Assembly (NCBI RefSeq): GCF_047250385.1
Contig: NZ_JBLBVM010000056.1
Location: forward strand, 186,001 to 250,000
Reading direction: 5' to 3'
From: Glaciecola sp047250385
GTDB taxonomy: Bacteria; Pseudomonadota; Gammaproteobacteria; Enterobacterales; Alteromonadaceae
DNA: 64,000 bases
The notes under the pieces: model-generated
Databases searched by the model: none
What the model was told of the DNA's origin: nothing
What the model saw: the letters and a program-made list of their open reading frames with translations, nothing else
Part shown: in pieces, positions 54,506-62,885 of the stretch
Position numbering within the stretch: the stretch's first letter is position 1
How the letters are laid out: each line of letters opens with the position of its first letter
Program-made: the position numbers and the translations under genes

Positions 54506-55999
54506 CTATTCTTCACTAAACCAAACGATGTTACGTGCAGCCATAATAAGCTTGCCTGCAGATTCTTCGTCTAATTCTTCAATATCACTAATTTCATCGG
54601 TGCCTTGCTCAGCAAGCCCTTCTAAATCAGTAATGCCTCTACTCGCAAGAACGAAAGCAACATGCTTGTCCATGCCTTCAAGGTCGAGTAATTCTTGTTT
54701 TGGCTCTGATGCTTCTAATGATTCTTCGTTTGCTAATGCACGAGTTGTTAACCAAGCTTTCGCTCTGTTGCGCAACTCTTCAACCGTTTCTTCATCTAAA
54801 CCATCAATAGCCAATAATTCACTTACTGGTACATAAGCGATTTCTTCCAACGAAGTGAAACCTTCGTCGACTAAAATTGATGCAAAATCGTCATCAATGT
54901 CTAATCCAGAAGTGAATACACCTAATACTTTCGCATTCTCTTCTTCGTGCTTAGCATTTAGTGCTTCAACCGTCATCACGTTCAGTTCCCAACCAGTTAG
55001 TTGACTTGCTAAACGAACATTTTGACCACTGCGACCAATAGCTTGCGCTAAGTTGTCAGCTTCTACCGCAACATCCATTGTTTTAGAATCTTCATCTACT
55101 ACAATTGATGCGACCTCAGCAGGTGCCATTGCGTTAACAACGAAAGAAGCTGGATTTTCATCCCACAACACGATATCAACACGTTCACCGCCTAGCTCAC
55201 CAGATACTGCTTGAACACGAGAACCGCGCATACCAACACAAGCGCCGACTGGGTCAAGACGTTTATCATTAGTTTTCACTGCGATTTTCGCTCTTGCACC
55301 TGGATCACGTGCCGCCGCTTTAATTTCAAGTGTTTCTTCTGCTATTTCTGGCACTTCTAAGCGGAACAGTTCAACCAACATGTCTGGATGAGTTCTACTA
55401 ATATATAGCTGTGCGCCACGTGCTTCTGGACGAATCACATATAGCAGGCCACGCACTCTGTCGCCAGGACGGAATGTTTCGCGAGGTAACATATCATCGC
55501 GGTAGATAACACCTTCAGCATTATTACCTAAGTCGACAATGACATTGTCACGGTTTACTTTCTTAACTGTACCCGTCACTAACTCACCAACACGATCTTC
55601 GTATTCGGCGATCATTTGAGCGCGTTCAGCTTCACGTACCTTCTGCACGATAACTTGTTTTGCCGTTTGCGTTGTAATACGGTCAAATTTAATTGACTCG
55701 ATTTGCTCTTCGACATAATCACCAAGTTGAATTTCTGGCTCATCGATTTGTGCAGCGGAAATAGTCATTTCAGCATATGGGTTTTCTTGCTCTTGATCGT
55801 CTTCAATCACTAACCAACGACGAAAAGTATCAAAATCACCGGTTTCACGGTCGATAGAAACACGAACTTCAATTTCACCTACATTTTTCTTTTTAGTGGC
55901 GCTAGCAAGAGCGAACTCTAGTGCTTCAAATATTTTTTCTCTTGGAACTTGTTTTTCATTTGAAACGGCTTCAGCCACCAACAAAATTTCTTTACTCAT
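54506..55999 (-). CDS. nusA: Transcription termination/antitermination factor NusA
   Basis: 497 aa. Order: N-terminal RNA-polymerase-binding domain (starting MSKEILLVAEAVSNEK), S1, two KH domains (with VGACVGMRGSRVQAV and AIGRSGQNVRLAS), then two acidic repeats (around LLAIDGLDEETVEEL and ISDIEELDEESAGKL), as in gammaproteobacterial NusA. The start is the ATG at MSKE, not the longer frame. It follows rimP by about 50 bp. Confidence 0.98.
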   Translation of the reverse strand: MSKEILLVAEAVSNEKQVPREKIFEALEFALASATKKKNVGEIEVRVSIDRETGDFDTFRRWLVIEDDQEQENPYAEMTISAAQIDEPEIQLGDYVEEQIESIKFDRITTQTAKQVIVQKVREAERAQMIAEYEDRVGELVTGTVKKVNRDNVIVDLGNNAEGVIYRDDMLPRETFRPGDRVRGLLYVIRPEARGAQLYISRTHPDMLVELFRLEVPEIAEETLEIKAAARDPGARAKIAVKTNDKRLDPVGACVGMRGSRVQAVSGELGGERVDIVLWDENPASFVVNAMAPAEVASIVVDEDSKTMDVAVEADNLAQAIGRSGQNVRLASQLTGWELNVMTVEALNAKHEEENAKVLGVFTSGLDIDDDFASILVDEGFTSLEEIAYVPVSELLAIDGLDEETVEELRNRAKAWLTTRALANEESLEASEPKQELLDLEGMDKHVAFVLASRGITDLEGLAEQGTDEISDIEELDEESAGKLIMAARNIVWFSEE

Positions 56000-56049
56000 T
56001 TTATAAGCCTCACAGATTGCTCCTAGTCGGAGCAAACACTCCCCAATAG

Positions 56050-56508
56050 TTAATCAAAATTTGGCACCAAATTGCCTTTCTCTATGTTCGCAATTGCCAA
56101 AGAAAACTCATCTTTGTCGACCTTTATTAATATGCTGTCATTTTCGCACTTTAATAAAAGTCCTTTAAAATTACGTCTACCGTCTTGTGGCATCGATAAT
56201 TTCACTTCAACCGTTTCACCAACTACCGATTCATAATGCGCAGACTTAAATAAAGGCCTGTCCATTCCGGGCGATGAGACTTCTAAGTTGTATTCAGTTG
56301 TGATTGGATCTTCTACATCCAACACGGCTCCTACTTGACGACTCACATCAGCGCAGTCGTCTACATCGATACCATTTTCATGGTCAATGTACACTCGTAA
56401 TATCGAATGCTTGCCAGCTCTCACAAACTCAACACCTACCAATTCGAAACCAAGGGCTTCAACAGGTGGCGTTAGCATGTCTGTCAGTTTTCGCTCAAGT
56501 TGCGACAA
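56050..56508 (-). CDS. rimP: Ribosome maturation factor RimP
   Basis: 152 aa. It is a 30S assembly factor. Conserved are PPVEALGFELVGVEFVR, DVDDCADVSRQVGAVLDVEDPI and NLEVSSPGMDRPLF. The start is TTG, preceded by TGGAG at eight bases, and gives the family N-terminus MSQLERKLTDML; the longer frame from an ATG at 56547 adds an unlikely PFFCFW stretch. It heads the nusA-infB operon and has a terminator-bearing leader. Confidence 0.95.
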   Translation of the reverse strand: MSQLERKLTDMLTPPVEALGFELVGVEFVRAGKHSILRVYIDHENGIDVDDCADVSRQVGAVLDVEDPITTEYNLEVSSPGMDRPLFKSAHYESVVGETVEVKLSMPQDGRRNFKGLLLKCENDSILIKVDKDEFSLAIANIEKGNLVPNFD

Positions 56509-56587
56509 ATTAACACTCCAGAAACAAAAAAAGGGCATATAGCCCATAGTTCAATCTATCGCGCTTATTTTACTAAACGCTAGATAC

Positions 56588-56612
56588 AAAAAAACCCCGG
56601 TCAAGCGGAGTT
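56588..56612 (-). terminator. Premature terminator in the rimP leader (attenuator candidate)
   Basis: Minus-strand AACTCCG, loop CTTGAC, CGGGGTT followed by eight or so T. It lies about 80 bases upstream of the rimP start and below the putative promoter. A rimP-leader attenuator family is known in gammaproteobacteria, so regulated read-through is likely. Confidence 0.75.
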
Positions 56613-56753
56613 CACAAATACTTCATGTTAATGCCCGAAATGCCTACAGCCCTTCAGACGCTTGACCTAGACGCTACTTTGCTAAAAATTGTAAGCCCTA
56701 TTAATAGCTTAAATTCAACTTTATGCAGGGAGCCCGCCTCAAAACTTGCGGAC

Positions 56754-56783
56754 AGTATAACTCCCTTGCTATATATACGCAAA
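56754..56783 (-). promoter_or_regulatory. Candidate promoter of the rimP-nusA operon
   Basis: Minus-strand TATACT (-10, 56754-56759) with TTTGCG 18 bp upstream as a poor -35. It would give a leader of about 240 nt including the attenuator. Confidence 0.35.
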
Positions 56784-56887
56784 CTTTACTAAGGGAAAGC
56801 TTATTTTAGTGAATAACTTGATATTTACCCTAAGCTATACCAATCTGTGCTTCATTACTATAATAGCGCTTAATAACGGCTAGTTAT

Positions 56888-56940
56888 CAAAGCGCTTACT
56901 CAATAGCACTTGAGCAATAGCACTTACTTAATAACACTTT
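56888..56940. repeat. Degenerate tandem repeat, period 13-15 bp, upstream of phhB
   Basis: Units CAAAGCGCTTACT, CAATAGCACTTGAG, CAATAGCACTTACTT and AATAACACTTT follow one another directly; a related TAATAGCGCTTA lies about 25 bp upstream. They end about 17 bases before the phhB start. Confidence 0.7.
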
Positions 56941-56957
56941 AAACAGAGGATAATCTT

Positions 56958-57260
56958 ATGCCCGACAAATATACAACAGAACAGGTTAACGCTTCTTTGG
57001 CTCAATTAAATTCCAATCTACCTGAAGAAGATCAATGGGCAATTAAGGACGAAAAACTGTGTAAAACCTTTAAGTTTAAAAGTTTTATACGTGCATTCGG
57101 ATGGATGACACAGATCGCTATTTGGGCTGAAAAATTAAAACATCACCCAGAGTGGTTTAATGTCTACAATAAGGTTGACGTATCGTTAACCACCCATGAT
57201 GCAGGCGGCATTAGTGAATTAGACTTTAAATTGGCTGAGAAAATGGAATCATTTCGATAA
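56958..57260 (+). CDS. phhB: Pterin-4a-carbinolamine dehydratase
   Basis: 100 aa. It dehydrates 4a-hydroxytetrahydrobiopterin formed by phenylalanine hydroxylase. The signature HHPEWFNVYNKVDVSLTTHD contains the catalytic His pair and Asp. Length is normal. phhA is not in the window. The ATG has AGAGGA nine bases upstream. Confidence 0.93.
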   Translation: MPDKYTTEQVNASLAQLNSNLPEEDQWAIKDEKLCKTFKFKSFIRAFGWMTQIAIWAEKLKHHPEWFNVYNKVDVSLTTHDAGGISELDFKLAEKMESFR

Positions 57261-57432
57261 AGTTCGGTCCAAGTACATAAGCAAATTTGAATTTTGAAGT
57301 AAACTTAATGTGTTAAATTGCGAATACTGAATGAAATGCATTTTACTTTGCTTGGTTTTAATACAAAAAAGCCTATTTTTGCATGTTATTTGCGCACTTG
57401 GCATTTATTTTGATAAAACTGTAAAACTAAGG

Positions 57433-57460
57433 TTGCCAAGCAGTTTTTGCTATGTATAAT
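57433..57460 (+). promoter_or_regulatory. Promoter of initiator tRNA gene
   Basis: TTGCCA, 16-bp spacer, TATAAT; the last base is 44 bp before the tRNA 5' end. Confidence 0.75.
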
Positions 57461-57504
57461 ACGCACCACTTGAGACGGGAAAGATAGTCTCAAACCAGAA
57501 CAAT

Positions 57505-57581
<77 letters not shown>

Positions 57582-57588
57582 CCTTAAG

Positions 57589-57617
57589 AAACCAACACTT
57601 TGTGTTGGTTTTTTTTT
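57589..57617 (+). terminator. Intrinsic terminator of the initiator tRNA gene
   Basis: AAACCAACAC, 3-nt loop, GTGTTGGTTT and a run of T residues. Confidence 0.92.
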
Positions 57618-57763
57618 GCTTGGGATTTAATATCTATTAAGAAATGCTCTATCAGCATCAGCCAATAAAAACTGAATCCAATCACATAGGCAAATGCACC
57701 ATCAAAGCAAAGCCTAATTAGCTATGCTACCCTCACTTTTTCAATTAAAAGCAAAGTACAAAA

Positions 57764-58270
57764 ATGAAAGTTATATTCTCTCACGGCAAAGAAAGCGGTC
57801 CTTGGGGCAGCAAAATCAAATATTTGGCAAACACGGCGAATGCGCTTGGTTTTGAAATAGACAGTATTGATTATTCTGGCATGCTAGATCCTGATGAACG
57901 AGCAAAGAAACTCTCTGCTTACATTAAGAGTGAGAAAGCGCCTTACATTCTAGTTGGTTCAAGCATGGGAGGTTATGTATCCTTAGTAACGGCACAAAAA
58001 ACGTCACCACTTGGAACCTTTTTATTAGCGCCGGCTTTATATATCAGTGATTATTCGCAGCAAGAATACGCAAATAATATAGATAGACTTGAAATTGTAC
58101 ATGGTTGGTCTGATGATATTATACCAGTAGAAAACTCCATAAAATATGCGCAACAAGCGAAGTGCACTTTACACTTAATAGATGGTGACCATCGTCTAAA
58201 TAGCTCTTTAGAGCAAGTGAACGAACTTTTTGCTCTATTTCTCACTCAATTTTTAAAAGTAAAATCTTAA
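57764..58270 (+). CDS. YqiA/UPF0227-like alpha/beta hydrolase
   Basis: 168 aa. The esterase fold has nucleophile Ser in VGSSMGGYVSL, Asp in VHGWSDDIIP and His in LIDGDHRLNS, a complete triad. It begins at FSHGKESGPWGSK, as in small YqiA/YcfP-type esterases. Substrate is unknown. It is a single gene behind the tRNA terminator; the ribosome site is weak. Confidence 0.85.
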   Translation: MKVIFSHGKESGPWGSKIKYLANTANALGFEIDSIDYSGMLDPDERAKKLSAYIKSEKAPYILVGSSMGGYVSLVTAQKTSPLGTFLLAPALYISDYSQQEYANNIDRLEIVHGWSDDIIPVENSIKYAQQAKCTLHLIDGDHRLNSSLEQVNELFALFLTQFLKVKS

Positions 58271-58382
58271 ATTTATAAAGGCAGTTAAATACTGCTTATT
58301 ATTTTCGCGGTGCCAAAATGCAAGCTCTATGTTCTTAATGGATATCGTATGTAGTTTTCGTCACTACTGATTTCACGTCAAT

Positions 58383-58409
58383 AAAAAAGGCCTTGCAAGC
58401 AAGACCTTT
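58383..58409 (-). terminator. Intrinsic terminator of the TonB receptor gene
   Basis: Minus-strand AAAGG-T-CTTGC and GCAAG-G-CCTTT with one internal mismatch, followed by T residues. Confidence 0.75.
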
Positions 58410-58437
58410 CGGTTAAAACAAAATATTTACACGCTGC

Positions 58438-61110
58438 CTAAAACTGCACCGCTAACCTAGCATAAATCTGACGTCCTCTCGGATCATGAACCTTCGAGTC
58501 GAACCCACTATTAGTAAATACTTGCGGTGGATCTTGATCTGTTAGGTTAATACCGCCAAGGGTTAATACGTAGTTTGATTCTGTTTCAAACATAGAGCCA
58601 AGGTCGATATTGAACTGAGCATCGAAGGTCACATGGCTATCTACCTCAAGGAAATTCCCGGTTGTTGCATCCACGTTTTGATCATCATCGTAACTACTTA
58701 TATATCGAGCGAAGAGATTCGCGGAATAACCATCTGTCTTCCAATTTAGACCGAGATTTGCGCGCAGTTCTGGGCTTGATACACCAATGTTATTAAAGTT
58801 ACGAAGCCCCGCTCCTTCAACCTTGCCAGCTTGTGGGTCAACAAGGTCGTAGTCCAGTACATAAGTCGCAGTTATTGATGGCGTAAACGTTCCCAGATCT
58901 GATTCAATTTTATAGCTTGCTACCATATCTAAACCAGATGTTTTAAGTGAACTGGCATTTACATACGTGGTGTTAACTTGTAGTAATGGCCCGTTTAATG
59001 GATCACCTGCACGAATAACGCGTGTCGTATTTTGCGGATCAGCATTCAATACTGCTTGGAAACTTTCTTGAATAATTAGATTTTCAAAATCGAAGCTCCA
59101 ATAATCTAACTCAATTGACAAGTCGTCCATCGGTTCAACAGAGAAGCCTAAGTTAAATGCCGTTGACTCTTCTGGCACCAAGTCTTCATTACCGCTGGCT
59201 CTTGCTGCCGCGAACGCTGCACCACCAGTCAATGGGTCAACCATTTGATTCAATGATGTTGCACCACCGTCTCTCTGAAATATAGAAGGAGCTCTAAATG
59301 ATGTCGAAATAGAAGCTCTAAAAGACAAGTCATCCGAAGCCCTATATGAAAGCGCCAACTTAGGATCGACTGTGTCGCCAGTAGTGCCACCGTAATCTTC
59401 ATAACGCAAAGCTATTTGAACATCCAGTTCATCTGTTACGGGCATGGCAAGTTCACCAAATAAAGCGACGACATCTTGCTCGCCATAGATATCTGCGTTA
59501 CCAATAACAAAAGCGAATCGATCTTGATTCGACAAGTCATCATAATCTTGCGTAAGATCCTGGTAACGATATTGAGCGCCGATGGCTATTCCAGCAGCAC
59601 CACCGTCCATTTCAAACAATTCAGTTGAAACGAAGGCTTCGACTACTTCTAAATTAGCTTCAGAATCTATTTCTTGTCTTGCTGTGAAGGAGTCAATAAC
59701 GCTTTGTGTATTCGGTGTAATAAATGACGATGAGAATGGATTAAAGTACTCACATCCGCCCTCACCCGCTGTGCCGGTTACTGGGTCACAATTAACGCCA
59801 CCAAAGCCACGCAAAGCGTTTTGAAATTGCTGCGCTAAGGTATCACGCACGGTAAAATAAAAGTCATTCCTGGCTGCTGTATAGCTTACTTCCCAAAAAC
59901 CTGCGTCCAATTCACCTTGTACCATTGTGCTAAAACGAAAAGTATCAGACTCAGTTCTAGCTGGATCGCCTTCTTGACCATTTCCTAACTCCCTTCCGAA
60001 GAAGGAAACAGGAAATCCGAAGAAGTTATCAGGGTGATCAGCAGGAATCGATGGTAAGGTCAAAATTGGAAAACTCGGGGAGCCCCCACGCTCTGCTCTG
60101 TTTCGTGCGTAACTCACTTCCGAAATCCATTCAATGTCATCAGAAATATTATAAGTGCCTCTCATGTAGGCATTCACTCGCGTTTCGTCAGGAACAAATG
60201 AATATGTTGAACCAAAATCAAAACCACAGAAGCCAACGTCAGTCCCACCTGGTCCAACGCCTGCTGGCGCTAATAATATTGGTGAGCCTCCGAAGGTTGC
60301 GCAACCAGGATCAATAATTGGTGTTGGAGCGGCAGTAATAGGAGGTAAAATGAAAAAGGCTCCAGGATTACCTAATGAACTTGTATCGTCTTGAGGCCGA
60401 CTTAAGCGTCGGTCTGAAGTGAACATAGGAGAACGGTTAGTATAACTAATCGCAGCCATGACACTGCTATCGTCACCAGTTGCCCCCCATAAACCTTGGA
60501 CGACATATTCTTTATTATTGCCATGTGCGCCGTCTTGATAATCCAAAGTAACTGAAGCGCCTTCATAGTTTTTCTTTGTGATGAAGTTTACTACGCCAGC
60601 AACAGCGTCTGAACCATACAGCGCAGAAGCACCATCTTTTACAACTTCCATTCGGCCAATAGCAATCATCGGCACTAACGAACTAGTATCAACGAAATTA
60701 ACGCCGCCATTATTTGGCTGTGAGTTAACTACTTGGCGTTTGTTATTTAGCAGAATGAGTGTCGAAGCGACTCCTAGGCCGCGTAAGTTAATATTAGATG
60801 TTCCTGCCGTGGCGTTTTGCGTAAATGCATCAGGGGTATTTTCTGCCCCCGTATTTATTGTCAGAGTTTGAGTAATATCCCCAATATTCTTGGCACCTAT
60901 TGAATCAATTGCAACACTATCTACAATCGTTAATGGCGAGGGTGAATCGAAATTTTCGCTGCGTCGAACAAAACTCCCCGTAACTAGAATTAACTCGACT
61001 TCTTTTGCTTTGTCTTCTTCAGCTTCTTGCGCCAGTGTAATAGATGGATAAGCGAGTAACTGAGATGCTACAAAGGCAGCAATAGCTGACTTTTTGGCTG
61101 TAAATATCAT
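58438..61110 (-). CDS. TonB-dependent outer membrane receptor
   Basis: 890 aa. Signal peptide MIFTAKKSAIAAFVASQLL with cleavage near LAQ-EAEED. The plug domain follows (EVELILVTGSFVRR, then NLRGLGVASTLILLNNKRQV and KDGASALYGSDAVAGVVNF), then the barrel, ending in F (RLAVQF) as outer membrane beta barrels do. The substrate is unknown; this long receptor group of marine bacteria often takes up glycans, peptides or siderophores. The start at 61110 has GGGGA six bases before the ATG; an ATG seven codons earlier is less likely. There is no neighbouring transport or degradation gene except fatty-acid ones. Confidence 0.92.
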   Translation of the reverse strand: MIFTAKKSAIAAFVASQLLAYPSITLAQEAEEDKAKEVELILVTGSFVRRSENFDSPSPLTIVDSVAIDSIGAKNIGDITQTLTINTGAENTPDAFTQNATAGTSNINLRGLGVASTLILLNNKRQVVNSQPNNGGVNFVDTSSLVPMIAIGRMEVVKDGASALYGSDAVAGVVNFITKKNYEGASVTLDYQDGAHGNNKEYVVQGLWGATGDDSSVMAAISYTNRSPMFTSDRRLSRPQDDTSSLGNPGAFFILPPITAAPTPIIDPGCATFGGSPILLAPAGVGPGGTDVGFCGFDFGSTYSFVPDETRVNAYMRGTYNISDDIEWISEVSYARNRAERGGSPSFPILTLPSIPADHPDNFFGFPVSFFGRELGNGQEGDPARTESDTFRFSTMVQGELDAGFWEVSYTAARNDFYFTVRDTLAQQFQNALRGFGGVNCDPVTGTAGEGGCEYFNPFSSSFITPNTQSVIDSFTARQEIDSEANLEVVEAFVSTELFEMDGGAAGIAIGAQYRYQDLTQDYDDLSNQDRFAFVIGNADIYGEQDVVALFGELAMPVTDELDVQIALRYEDYGGTTGDTVDPKLALSYRASDDLSFRASISTSFRAPSIFQRDGGATSLNQMVDPLTGGAAFAAARASGNEDLVPEESTAFNLGFSVEPMDDLSIELDYWSFDFENLIIQESFQAVLNADPQNTTRVIRAGDPLNGPLLQVNTTYVNASSLKTSGLDMVASYKIESDLGTFTPSITATYVLDYDLVDPQAGKVEGAGLRNFNNIGVSSPELRANLGLNWKTDGYSANLFARYISSYDDDQNVDATTGNFLEVDSHVTFDAQFNIDLGSMFETESNYVLTLGGINLTDQDPPQVFTNSGFDSKVHDPRGRQIYARLAVQF

Positions 61111-61309
61111 AGTGGTCCCCAAATTCCGCATTACTGGATCTGGGCCCAGATTAACGGAGATTATTTTATCAATTATTATTGACTACAGCCAAAAATCGCA
61201 ACCATAGTCAATTGATAGTAGGGCTAGCCCATCTATTTGTAAATGAATTGTTACTTATATGTAATCATTCATGATAAGCATGGTCAGACCAGGTATTTAC
61301 GAAATACTC

Positions 61310-61753
61310 TTATTTAGCGATTAATAAAGTCAAAAATGTGCCCACTAGAGCGGGTTTTTCTCGACCTTGAATCTCAACCTTTGCTGCGACTTTATATAGT
61401 TTCCCCATCGCTTTATCCTCAATATCGGCAACTTTAAATTGGTATCTTATTTCGTCATTTACTCGCACTGGCTCAAGAAACCGTAAACTATCAATGCCGT
61501 AATTGAGCATTGTGAATTTCATTGGATCGACGCTTATGACTTGCTCGAACATCATTGGCATTAATGAAGCAGATAAAAAACCATGGGCAATGGTAGTCTT
61601 AAATGGGCTTTCTTTTGCACAACGCTCTTGGTCTATGTGTATCCACTGATGATCCCCTGTTGCCACAGCAAATTCGTTAATTTTTTGTTGAGTGATCTTA
61701 AACCATTGTGTTTGCGGTAATTCATCGCCTACTTTGAGTTGTGAAAATTCCAT
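61310..61753 (-). CDS. MaoC-like (R)-specific enoyl-CoA hydratase
   Basis: 147 aa hot-dog fold. The hydratase motif is FAVATGDHQWIHIDQERCAKESPFKTTIAHGFL in residues 28-60, with Asp and His active-site residues. Such proteins hydrate trans-2-enoyl-CoA in beta-oxidation or PHA synthesis. It is divergent from a LysR gene and close to an acyl-CoA dehydrogenase gene. The ATG has AAAGGA six bases upstream. Confidence 0.88.
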   Translation of the reverse strand: MEFSQLKVGDELPQTQWFKITQQKINEFAVATGDHQWIHIDQERCAKESPFKTTIAHGFLSASLMPMMFEQVISVDPMKFTMLNYGIDSLRFLEPVRVNDEIRYQFKVADIEDKAMGKLYKVAAKVEIQGREKPALVGTFLTLLIAK

Positions 61754-61897
61754 ATCAATCCTTTTTTATTAGTATTTCATATTGATTTAGACTAATACTA
61801 TCAATTAAATCAATGTTTGTAGTAACATTAATGATAGATTTAAGCCCGTTTGTCGAATTACAAATAACAATATCGGATTATAGGAAATAATTATAAG

Positions 61898-62797
61898 ATG
61901 AATTTGAATCGTATTGATCTCAATCTATTTGCTGTTTTTGATGCTATTTACACAGCAGGAAGCTTAACCAAAGCAGCTGATGTGTTATGTATTACTCAAC
62001 CGGCAGTAAGTAACTCTCTTGCCCGCCTCAGGGAAATGTTGAACGATCCTTTGTTTGTTAGAACGGGACACAGCATGACACCCACTCCCGTTGCCCAAAA
62101 TATTATTGGCCCCGCGCGCGATGCTCTCAGTTTGTTGCGCAAGAGCGTTCAAGACTCTCACATATTTGAACCGACAACCGCTCACAAAGCGTTCAACTTT
62201 GCGAGTAGAGACCTATTGGAAGTAAGTATCATGCCGCGACTCATGGCCTTACTGCAGAAAAATGCGCCAAATATCACATTGACCAATTACGAAATAGCCC
62301 GCACTAACGTTGTGTCCGCGATGGCGAGTGGCAGCCTCGATTTTTTTGCTGATGCATCAGCTTTTACCGATCCACATTTGTTAAAGCAAAAAATCGCCTC
62401 AGACCGTTTCGTTGTGCTCGCTCGTAAAAACCATCCAATGCTTAAAAATGGTTTGGATTTAGAAACCTTCCTTGAATTAGGCCATATAAATGTATCTCAT
62501 CGCAAGAAAGGCGCAGGGCCTATTGATATCGAGTTAGATAAGCTAGGTAAGAAACGTAAAGAAGTGATGCGTGGCCAACACTTTTTGACGGTACCTAGTG
62601 CAATTGTTAAAACTGACTTAATAGCCTGCCTTCCCTATCACTTAGCGAAGCACTATGATTTAGCTATTTATGAAATGCCCTTTGAAATTCCACCCGTTGA
62701 ATACTACCTATACTGGCATGTAAGCGCGGATCACGATCACGCCCATATTTGGATGCGCGAACAAATCATGGAAGTAGCAAAAACCTACAACCATTGA
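61898..62797 (+). CDS. LysR-family regulator (NodD/PcaQ-like subgroup)
   Basis: 299 aa. Starts NLNRIDLNLFAVFDAIYTAGSL, with helix-turn-helix SLTKAADVLCITQPAVSNSLARLR. The 'IDLNLF' opening and long C-terminal domain fit the NodD-like subgroup. It is divergent from maoC over 144 bp and shares a terminator with the acyl-CoA dehydrogenase gene, so it may control maoC. The effector is unknown. Confidence 0.9.
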   Translation: MNLNRIDLNLFAVFDAIYTAGSLTKAADVLCITQPAVSNSLARLREMLNDPLFVRTGHSMTPTPVAQNIIGPARDALSLLRKSVQDSHIFEPTTAHKAFNFASRDLLEVSIMPRLMALLQKNAPNITLTNYEIARTNVVSAMASGSLDFFADASAFTDPHLLKQKIASDRFVVLARKNHPMLKNGLDLETFLELGHINVSHRKKGAGPIDIELDKLGKKRKEVMRGQHFLTVPSAIVKTDLIACLPYHLAKHYDLAIYEMPFEIPPVEYYLYWHVSADHDHAHIWMREQIMEVAKTYNH

Positions 62798-62811
62798 TAT
62801 TGAATAAACAT

Positions 62812-62844
62812 AAAAAAGACGAGTATGTTGCCATGCTCGTCTTT
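62812..62844. terminator. Bidirectional intrinsic terminator
   Basis: AAAGACGAGTATG and CATGCTCGTCTTT form a 13-bp stem with a 4-nt loop, between the LysR gene and the convergent acyl-CoA dehydrogenase gene. Confidence 0.88.
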
Positions 62845-62885
62845 CTTGTTGCTTATAAGAAGCCCATTATTTACTTGGTTAACAA

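Larger units (their letters stand above)
56509..56957. other. Divergent noncoding region of about 450 bp (rimP leader and phhB upstream)
   Basis: On the minus strand it includes a probable long rimP leader with an intrinsic terminator; on the plus side it has a short tandem repeat upstream of phhB. No tRNA gene (metY or leuU) is found here, unlike in enterobacteria. Confidence 0.55.

Noticed and set aside
54438..54836. Plus-strand frame of 132 codons across the infB-nusA junction
   Set aside because: Overlaps two certain genes on the other strand; low-complexity Ser-rich shadow.
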